A stretch of DNA of 11,368 nt, taken from Blautia sp. (lineage in GTDB: Bacteria > Bacillota > Clostridia > Lachnospirales > Lachnospiraceae). The notes below the pieces were generated by a model. The model ran no database searches and was not told the origin of the DNA. It saw only the letters and a program-made list of their open reading frames with translations. Position numbers and translations under genes: made by a program. Of this stretch, positions 7,134-11,368 are shown piece after piece; positions within the stretch are counted from its first letter, which is position 1, and each line of letters opens with the position of its first letter. Location of the stretch: positions 1-11,368 of the forward strand of contig JAFOJB010000225.1 in NCBI GenBank assembly GCA_017420455.1. Reading direction: 5' to 3'.

Positions 7134-7170
7134 GAACCAGGCGAACCTGCTTTATTCGTTCTCTCCGGCG

Positions 7171-7189
7171 GGAAACGGCATGTGTTTCC
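7171..7189. other. Small hairpin in the tsaD-ispD gap
   Basis: GGAAAC (7171-7176), a 7-nt loop and GTTTCC (7184-7189) form a perfect 6-bp stem. No T tract follows on either strand, so it is not a standard intrinsic terminator. The 107-nt gap otherwise holds only the ispD ribosome binding site; I see no clear promoter in it. Confidence 0.3.
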
Positions 7190-7240
7190 GGGCAGCTGGT
7201 GTCTTTACAGAATGCAGAAGATGGGAAAGGATGATCGTAG

Positions 7241-7942
7241 ATGGATACCACAGCGATTGTGCTGGCAGCAGGAAGGGGAAAAAGAATGCAGTCCGGGACC
7301 CCGAAGCAGTTTATGCTTCTTCGGGGGAAACCGCTGCTTTATTATTCACTGCGTGTTTTTGAGGACAGCCCTCTGGTTGACCATGTTATTCTGGTTACCG
7401 AGGAAGAAAATATTGCCTTTTGCCGCAGTGAGATCGTAGAAAGATATGGGTTCCATAAAGTGGAAAGGATAACAGCGGGCGGAAAGGAGAGGTACGACTC
7501 GGTCTACCAGGGGCTTATTGCCTGTGAAGGAACAGACTATGTCCTGATCCATGACAGCGCCCGTCCCTTTATCGACGGGCTGATGCTGGAGAGGGGGCTT
7601 TCGGCAGCCGTAAAATACAAAGCCTGCGTGCTGGCCATGCCGTCAAAGGACACTGTGAAGATCGCCGGCGAGGATGGTTTCGTGAAAGAAACCCCCGACC
7701 GTTCCAGGGTATGGATCATACAGACTCCTCAGATCTTCTCCTATGACCTGGTCAGAAATGCGTATGATCAGCTTCGGGCAGTGGGAATGGAAGGGGTCAC
7801 GGACGATGCCATGGTGGTGGAAAAGGCAGCAGGCCGTAAGGTATATCTTGTGGAAGGCGACTATAAAAATATAAAGATCACCACTCCGGAGGACCTTGAA
7901 ACAGCCGAATACCGGCTGGCGAAAAACGAAAGGGAAATCTGA
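7241..7942 (+). CDS. ispD: IspD, 2-C-methyl-D-erythritol 4-phosphate cytidylyltransferase
   Basis: IspD catalyses the third step of the MEP isoprenoid pathway, joining CTP and methylerythritol 4-phosphate to give CDP-ME. The 233-residue protein has LAAGRGKRM at 8-16, PKQF at 21-24, GGKERYDSV at 80-88, DSARPF at 105-110, QTPQIF at 161-166, TDDAMVVE at 187-194 and NIKITTPEDL at 210-219. These include the expected nucleotide-binding and catalytic Arg and Lys residues. The related ribitol-5-phosphate cytidylyltransferase TarI has the same fold, but no tarJ-like dehydrogenase of that system is adjacent, so IspD is favoured. AAAGGA (7226-7231) lies 9 nt from the ATG. No other MEP gene is in the window. 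Confidence 0.92.
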   Translation: MDTTAIVLAAGRGKRMQSGTPKQFMLLRGKPLLYYSLRVFEDSPLVDHVILVTEEENIAFCRSEIVERYGFHKVERITAGGKERYDSVYQGLIACEGTDYVLIHDSARPFIDGLMLERGLSAAVKYKACVLAMPSKDTVKIAGEDGFVKETPDRSRVWIIQTPQIFSYDLVRNAYDQLRAVGMEGVTDDAMVVEKAAGRKVYLVEGDYKNIKITTPEDLETAEYRLAKNEREI

Positions 7943-8010
7943 TGGCGGGGAGAAGTCATCGGAAAAGTACTGAAAACGGTTAAGAGGCAGTAAAAGACAG
8001 GAGGTATCCC

Positions 8011-8361
8011 ATGATCAGAAAACAGAGTGAATGCAGTGTGGAATACAGAGAGCACATGAGAGACGGTGAAGGCACCGTGGAACTGACGAGCTTTATTTCC
8101 GGTCCGGAGGAGCTGAACAATAAGGGAAGGCTCTTTTCCAGGATCACACTCAGGCCGGGGTGCAGCATCGGTTTCCACATTCACGAAAAGGACAGTGAAC
8201 TCTTCTATATCCTGAAGGGAACAGCAGAGTACAATGACAATGGTACAAATAAGACGGTAAGCGCCGGGGATGTGACGATCTGCCCCACCGGGACAGGGCA
8301 TGGGATCGCAAATAACGGCGAAGAGACCGTTGAGCTTGTAGCTGTGATCGTTTATGCCTGA
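8011..8361 (+). CDS. Small single-domain cupin protein
   Basis: This 116-residue protein is one cupin beta-barrel. Both cupin motifs match their consensus exactly. Motif 1, from G50 to G70, follows GxxxxxHxHxxxxExxxxxxG and motif 2, from G86 to N101, follows GxxxxxPxGxxHxxxN. The metal-binding set is therefore H56, H58, E63 and H97. It has no signal peptide or fused domain, so it is a cytoplasmic metal-binding protein of unknown substrate; isomerase, epimerase, dioxygenase or ligand-sensor roles are all known for small cupins. AGGAGG (7999-8004) is 6 nt from the ATG. It lies 68 nt after ispD and 87 nt before the dehydrogenase start. A shared pathway with the dehydrogenase is a guess from position. 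Confidence 0.9.
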   Translation: MIRKQSECSVEYREHMRDGEGTVELTSFISGPEELNNKGRLFSRITLRPGCSIGFHIHEKDSELFYILKGTAEYNDNGTNKTVSAGDVTICPTGTGHGIANNGEETVELVAVIVYA

Positions 8362-8376
8362 CGGACTGGCAGTCCG
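8362..8376. other. Hairpin directly after the cupin stop codon
   Basis: CGGACTG and CAGTCCG are perfect inverted arms around a single G, starting at the base after the stop codon. In RNA this gives about a 5-6 bp stem with a 3-5 nt loop. No T tract follows, so it is not a standard terminator; it might stabilise or pause the transcript. The rest of the gap up to the dehydrogenase ribosome binding site shows nothing recognisable. Confidence 0.35.
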
Positions 8377-8436
8377 ACAGATGGCAGCGGGGCGGAAAAG
8401 AAAAATCCGGAGTTCTGCTTCAGCGGCCATCCGGGA

Positions 8437-8442
8437 AAGGAG
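8437..8442 (+). promoter_or_regulatory. Ribosome binding site that bears on the dehydrogenase start
   Basis: AAGGAG lies only 3 nt before ATG 8446 but 6 nt before ATG 8449. The second of the two adjacent ATG codons therefore has the better spacing. The difference is one methionine. Confidence 0.6.
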
Positions 8443-8448
8443 AAAATG

Positions 8449-9552
8449 ATGAAATTTTATATGCCTGTAAGGATCTACGAGGGAGAAGGCTGTGTACTGG
8501 CCCGCAGAGAGGAAATTTCTTCCTTCGGTACGAAGGCGCTGATCGTCACCGGAAGGAGCTCTGCAAGGAAATGCGGGGCGCTGCAGGATGTCACAGAGGC
8601 TTTGGAAAAATGCCGGAAGACCTGGTGTATTTTTTCTGAAGTAGAGGAGAATCCCTCCACGCAGACCATTATGAAGGCCAGGGAATACGGGCTTTCGGAA
8701 GGAGCAGATTTTGTCATCGGCATCGGGGGCGGTTCTCCGCTTGATGCGGCGAAAGCGGCGGCTTTTATGATGTTTCACAGGGACTGCCAGGAGGACAGGC
8801 TTTACGATGCCTCTCTTTCTCCGGAAGCCCTTCCCGTGATCGCTGTCCCCACCACCTGCGGGACCGGGTCTGAGGTGACCGGCGTATCCGTCCTTACCAG
8901 ACATGACAAGAAGACGAAAGGCTCTATTCCGGCCAGGATCTTTCCAAAGCTCGCGCTTATTGACGGCAGATATCTGAAGGCGGCTCCTCTGTCCGTCATC
9001 GCCTCCACATCGCTTGACGCCCTGGCCCATCTGATGGAAAGCGCTCTGCAGAAGACTGCGGACGATTATTCCTGTATGGCTGTGGAGAAGGGGCTTTCTA
9101 TATGGTCCGGGATAAAGGACATTCTTACCGGAGAAAGGAAAGCTTCCGCGGAAGACTATGCGGCTCTGATGCGGAGCGCGGCCTTCGGAGGGATCGCCAT
9201 CGCACAGACCGGAACGTCGATTCCTCATGCCCTCAGTTACCCGGTAACCTATGACATGGGGCTGGCTCACGGAAGGGCAGCGGCATATTTCCTGCCGGGG
9301 TTTCTTTCCTGCGCGCCGGAGGAGATCCGCAGCAGGCTTCTCTCTCTGACGGGATTTCCGGGAATTGAAGAATTTCAGGCGTATGTGGAAAAGGTCCTTG
9401 GAGAGATCGCCGTCCCGCAGGAGACTCTGGAACGGTGTTTCGAGATGGTAAAGGATAATTCTTCCCGTATGGACGGGTGCGTTTTCCCCATGGATGAAAA
9501 GAGTCTTGCCGGGATCGTATACAGAAAGAAAACCGGCAATATGAGATATTAA
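8449..9552 (+). CDS. Iron-containing (group III) alcohol dehydrogenase family protein
   Basis: This 367-residue protein is an NAD(P)-dependent group III alcohol dehydrogenase, an N-terminal nucleotide-binding domain followed by a helical metal domain. The dinucleotide motif GGGSPLDAAK begins at 93. PTTCGTGSEVT (about 134-144) is the family signature. The four metal ligands are present as D190 and H194 (in DALAH), H260 (in PHALSYP) and H274 (in LAHG). The histidine four residues after the third ligand, His267 in E. coli FucO, is a tyrosine here (Y264), so the active site differs from the best-known members. The substrate cannot be read from sequence; alcohol, aldehyde and phosphonate-related activities all occur in the superfamily. 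It ends 18 nt before the membrane-protein gene. Confidence 0.92.
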   Translation: MKFYMPVRIYEGEGCVLARREEISSFGTKALIVTGRSSARKCGALQDVTEALEKCRKTWCIFSEVEENPSTQTIMKAREYGLSEGADFVIGIGGGSPLDAAKAAAFMMFHRDCQEDRLYDASLSPEALPVIAVPTTCGTGSEVTGVSVLTRHDKKTKGSIPARIFPKLALIDGRYLKAAPLSVIASTSLDALAHLMESALQKTADDYSCMAVEKGLSIWSGIKDILTGERKASAEDYAALMRSAAFGGIAIAQTGTSIPHALSYPVTYDMGLAHGRAAAYFLPGFLSCAPEEIRSRLLSLTGFPGIEEFQAYVEKVLGEIAVPQETLERCFEMVKDNSSRMDGCVFPMDEKSLAGIVYRKKTGNMRY

Positions 9553-9575
9553 AACAGAAAGAAAAGCAATATGAG
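9521..9575 (+). repeat. Near-perfect tandem duplication at the dehydrogenase/membrane-protein junction
   Basis: A 25-nt copy at 9521-9545 and a 22-nt copy at 9554-9575 both read ACAGAAAGAAAA then GCAATATGAG. They differ only by three extra bases (CCG) in the first copy, and 8 nt separate them. The first copy encodes the last residues of the dehydrogenase; the second supplies the leader and the ATGAG start of the next gene. Confidence 0.8.
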
Positions 9576-10221
9576 GAAAAAGATAAGGATCCTTTCGATC
9601 ATTTTAAATCTGTTCCTGGTGTTCATGGTAATATGGGCCGTTTTACACATGTATCTGATCCGCGGACAGGGAAACATGCAGGTCAGCCGTATGGCAGTCT
9701 TCCGGTATTTTACGGTGGATTCCAACATACTCTGCGCAGTTACATGCCTGCCGGTGGTGCTGGGGCAGATGCAGGTTCTCGCCGGGAGAAAGGAAAAGCT
9801 GTCCCATTCGGTTATTCTGCTGAAGTATATCGGGACTGCCGCAGTCACATTGACATTTCTTACGGTAATGCTTTTTCTCGGACCGTTATACGGCTACCCG
9901 GCCATGTTTGCGGGCAACAATCTGCACCTGCATCTCGTATGTCCTCTGGCAGCGCTGATCTCTTTCCTGTTCCTGGAAAGGGATCAGCAGCTTTCAGGAA
10001 AAGCGGTTCTTTTATCCATGCTGCCCATGCTCCTGTATGGTGCAGTATATACATATAAGGTGATCATCATCGGAGCAGAAAACGGCGGCTGGTATGACTT
10101 TTATGGCTTTAACGCAGGCGGAAGATGGTATATTTCATTGTCGGCCATGACCCTTGGCACCTTCCTGATCGGACTGCTCCTGCGGCTTCTGTATCATGCG
10201 GGCAGGAGAAAGTCTTCCTGA
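9571..10221 (+). CDS. Pr6Pr-like six-helix integral membrane protein
   Basis: This 216-residue protein has about six predicted membrane helices, near 8-29, 50-70, 82-104, 118-136, 145-167 and 188-208, with basic residues at both ends. The segments RYFTVDSN (45-52) and NNLHLHLVCPL (116-126) resemble those of the poorly characterised Pr6Pr membrane family, whose function is unknown. Clustered His, Tyr and Trp residues lie near the membrane edges, but no catalytic motif is recognised. No strong Shine-Dalgarno precedes ATG 9571, only an A/G-rich AGAAAGAAAAG. Given the 18-nt gap, translation may depend on ribosomes finishing the dehydrogenase. The leader is the second copy of a short duplication. 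The gene is surely real; the family call is moderate. Confidence 0.8.
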   Translation: MRKKIRILSIILNLFLVFMVIWAVLHMYLIRGQGNMQVSRMAVFRYFTVDSNILCAVTCLPVVLGQMQVLAGRKEKLSHSVILLKYIGTAAVTLTFLTVMLFLGPLYGYPAMFAGNNLHLHLVCPLAALISFLFLERDQQLSGKAVLLSMLPMLLYGAVYTYKVIIIGAENGGWYDFYGFNAGGRWYISLSAMTLGTFLIGLLLRLLYHAGRRKSS

Positions 10222-10240
10222 AGCAAAGGGGATCTCTTTA

Positions 10241-10257
10241 CACGGAAGCTGTCCGTG
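10241..10257. other. Hairpin in the gap after the membrane-protein gene
   Basis: CACGGA (10241-10246), loop AGCTG and TCCGTG (10252-10257) form a perfect 6-bp stem 19 nt past the stop codon. No T tract follows on either strand. The remaining gap (10258-10350) shows no promoter or recognisable gene; a 60-codon open frame there has no family resemblance and is probably chance. Confidence 0.35.
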
Positions 10258-10361
10258 ATGACAACAGGGTGGAAAAAAGAAAGGCCGGAGCTTCTGAATA
10301 AGCCGCATCCGGGTGAAAGACGGAAAGCAGCAGGGAATCCGGAGAACAGAAAGGAATATGC

Positions 10362-10760
10362 ATGGGAACATTTCAAAGACTGGAGGATGCGCAGGAACAT
10401 TTCAAAAAGGATCGTTTCGCGACGGGAAACGGGATGAAGATCGATGAGATCGGGGAGGACAGCTGCCTTTGCAGCATGAAACTGAGGGAGGATCACAGGA
10501 ACGCCTACGGCAGCGTGATGGGAGGAGTTATCTTCACCCTCGCGGACTTTGCCCTGGCTGTGGCGTCCAACCAGATCCATTCGCTTTCCGTAGCCCAGAA
10601 TGCCAGTATCCACTTTCTGAGCGCTCCCCAGGGAGACCATCTTTATGCCAGGGCACAGTGCCTGAAAAGCGGAAAAACCACCACGGTTATAAATGTGATG
10701 GTGACCGATGATAAAGACAGAAAAGTGGCGCAGTTTACAGCTGCGGCGTTCAAGCTTTGA
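10362..10760 (+). CDS. PaaI-family hotdog-fold thioesterase
   Basis: This 132-residue single hotdog domain resembles the PaaI acyl-CoA thioesterases, which hydrolyse aryl- or acyl-CoA thioesters. The active-site helix reads GSVMGGVIFTLADFALAVASN (about 50-70). D62 in LADFA corresponds to the catalytic acid, and the residue before the GG pair is Met rather than the common His. ASIHFLSAP and the C-terminal strands GKTTTVINVMVTDD and KVAQFTAAAF complete the fold. AAGGA (10351-10355) sits 6 nt before ATG 10362. The start region carries a 13-bp direct repeat. The natural CoA ester is unknown. It follows a 140-nt gap and ends 35 nt before the PqqD-like gene. Confidence 0.9.
   Translation: MGTFQRLEDAQEHFKKDRFATGNGMKIDEIGEDSCLCSMKLREDHRNAYGSVMGGVIFTLADFALAVASNQIHSLSVAQNASIHFLSAPQGDHLYARAQCLKSGKTTTVINVMVTDDKDRKVAQFTAAAFKL
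10365..10406 (+). repeat. 13-bp direct repeat in the thioesterase N-terminal coding region
   Basis: GGAACATTTCAAA occurs at 10365-10377 and again at 10394-10406. The 29-nt offset is not a multiple of three, so the copies are read in different frames (giving GTFQ and EHFK). This suggests an old local duplication at the gene's 5' end, or chance in A-rich sequence. Confidence 0.65.
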
Positions 10761-10777
10761 GAAACGCTGCTTTACAC

Positions 10778-10783
10778 AGGAGG
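10778..10783 (+). promoter_or_regulatory. Ribosome binding site used to place the PqqD-like start
   Basis: AGGAGG lies 12 nt before ATG 10796, rather far but strong. The alternative TTG at 10757, overlapping the thioesterase stop, would put this site inside the coding region and add 13 residues not expected in the family. Confidence 0.55.
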
Positions 10784-10795
10784 AAAACAAGTATT

Positions 10796-11056
10796 ATGAA
10801 GTTAAAAGAGAATGTCCTTTTACAGAGCATAGATGATACCCTGTTCCTTGTACCTGCCGGGAATGAGAAGTTCAGGGGAATCGGGCGGAGCAACGCGTCC
10901 TGCGGCTTTATCCTGAAAATGCTGAAGGAGGAGACCACTCCTGAAGAGATCCTGGATGCCCTGTGCCGGAAATATGATGCTCCGAGGCAGACGATGGAGG
11001 AGGATCTTCAGGAGCTTCTGGACACGCTGCGCAAAATCGATGTACTGGAGGAATAA
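10796..11056 (+). CDS. PqqD-like RRE (RiPP recognition element) protein
   Basis: This 86-residue protein has the PqqD-family layout. A short N-terminal beta region (about 1-33) precedes SCGFILKML (35-43), which matches the Ix2LL-type helix. Then come TPEEILDALCRKYDA (48-62), and EEDLQELLDTL (68-78) leading to a final hydrophobic turn IDVLEE. PqqD-fold domains bind the leader peptide of ribosomally made, modified peptides and deliver it to a modifying enzyme; stand-alone copies also occur in clusters of unknown role. It has no signal or membrane segment. It follows the thioesterase by 35 nt and precedes an exported acidic ORF by 18 nt, with that ORF's ribosome binding site in the gap. No radical SAM enzyme, peptidase or transporter is visible before the window ends, so its partner lies to the right or elsewhere. 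Fold call is good; function is inference. Confidence 0.78.
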   Translation: MKLKENVLLQSIDDTLFLVPAGNEKFRGIGRSNASCGFILKMLKEETTPEEILDALCRKYDAPRQTMEEDLQELLDTLRKIDVLEE

Positions 11057-11074
11057 AAAAGGAGGAATACAGTG

Positions 11075-11368
11075 ATGGAATTACTGCACCCGCTTCTGCT
11101 CGTGCTCTGCGGACTGCTGTGCCTTGGCAGAATCTCTGCGCCGTCTGACATCCCTGCGGGGGAAAGTCGTCTGGAGACAGCACAGATGCCCGGGCTGACC
11201 GAAGATGGTAAAGAATCTGCAGGAAACGCAGACCAGACTGGAAGTGAAGAAAGAACAGCCGGAAATGCTTCTGATGCCATAGAGATTTCCGGCGGGCTGG
11301 AACTGCCGGAGATTACGATCTTCCGGGCGGACGATGAGGCGGCAGAAGGAGACGCTGCTGAGGGAACA
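11075..11368 (+). CDS. Acidic, apparently exported protein of unknown family, C-terminus cut by window edge
   Basis: An open frame from ATG 11075 runs 98 codons to the right edge without a stop. AAGGAGG (11059-11065) lies 9 nt upstream; GTG 11072, in the same frame, is 6 nt from it and could be the start instead. Residues 3-18 are strongly hydrophobic (LLHPLLLVLCGLLCLG) like a signal peptide or membrane anchor. The usual positive charges before it are missing, and neither Cys fits a lipobox well. Residues 24-98 are rich in Glu, Asp, Ala, Gly and Ser with no Cys, look disordered, and contain a more ordered patch ELPEITIFRADDE. I do not recognise a family. It directly follows the PqqD-like gene in a probable transcription unit. 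It could be a secreted linker-type protein, the start of a larger surface protein or, less likely, a modified-peptide precursor. Confidence 0.7.
   Translation, partial: MELLHPLLLVLCGLLCLGRISAPSDIPAGESRLETAQMPGLTEDGKESAGNADQTGSEERTAGNASDAIEISGGLELPEITIFRADDEAAEGDAAEGT

Noticed and set aside
7134..7165. CAGG-CGAA-CCTG mini-hairpin followed by CTTTATTC as a tsaD terminator
   Set aside because: The stem is only 4 bp and the T-rich stretch is interrupted, so it is too weak for an intrinsic terminator.
7848..7875. Possible internal promoter (TTGTGG, 16 nt, TATAAA) near the end of ispD
   Set aside because: The bases encode the conserved IspD segment DYKNIKI, and the A-rich Lys/Asn codons explain the resemblance; the -35 is weak. 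It could drive the cupin gene but is not supported enough to list.
7861..9270. Minus-strand open frame of 469 codons across the ispD end, cupin and dehydrogenase
   Set aside because: It runs opposite three well-supported genes, shows no domain, and has no sensible ribosome binding site or operon context.
10255..10437. Possible 60-codon gene in the gap before the thioesterase
   Set aside because: It overlaps the thioesterase start out of frame, is lysine/arginine-rich low-complexity sequence, and lacks a clear Shine-Dalgarno.

Overview
The window looks like chromosomal DNA from a Gram-positive Clostridia bacterium, most likely a Lachnospiraceae-type gut anaerobe. The evidence is moderate GC content, strong AGGAGG ribosome binding sites, sigma-A type promoters, a Clostridia-style class A penicillin-binding protein, and the tsaE-tsaB-rimI-tsaD gene order. 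The species is inferred from gene content and style only. Most of the window is ordinary chromosome; the last third (about 8.0-11.4 kb) is more accessory.

Layout. Positions 1-1866 (minus strand) hold the N-terminal 622 residues of a bifunctional class A penicillin-binding protein cut by the left edge. A 330-base divergent intergenic region (1867-2196) carries a promoter for each flanking gene, plus a palindrome over the yigZ transcription start. yigZ (IMPACT family, plus) converges with a cytoplasmic cyclophilin-type prolyl isomerase (minus). A minus-strand terminator for the isomerase appears to lie inside the last codons of yigZ. The isomerase and tsaE diverge from an 89-base region whose two promoters share one symmetric -10 element.

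From 3468 onward every gene is on the plus strand. tsaE, tsaB, rimI, rnz and tsaD form a tight tRNA-maturation cluster. TsaE, TsaB and TsaD make the t6A37 modification, RNase Z trims the tRNA 3' end, and RimI is an N-acetyltransferase that habitually sits with tsaB. ispD (MEP isoprenoid pathway) follows. Next come a small cupin, an iron-type alcohol dehydrogenase with an altered active-site histidine, a six-helix Pr6Pr-like membrane protein, a PaaI-type hotdog thioesterase, a PqqD-like RRE protein, and the start of an acidic, apparently exported protein cut by the right edge. I saw no convincing plus-strand intrinsic terminator between 3468 and the right edge, so read-through is possible, but gaps of 68-140 bases leave room for internal promoters.

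No CRISPR array, tRNA, rRNA, insertion sequence or phage gene was seen. The points most worth a second look are the shared-minus-10 divergent promoter, the near-duplicate 22/25-bp repeat that supplies the start region of the membrane-protein gene, the PqqD plus exported acidic ORF pair at the right edge, the His-to-Tyr change in the dehydrogenase, and the palindrome over the yigZ start site.
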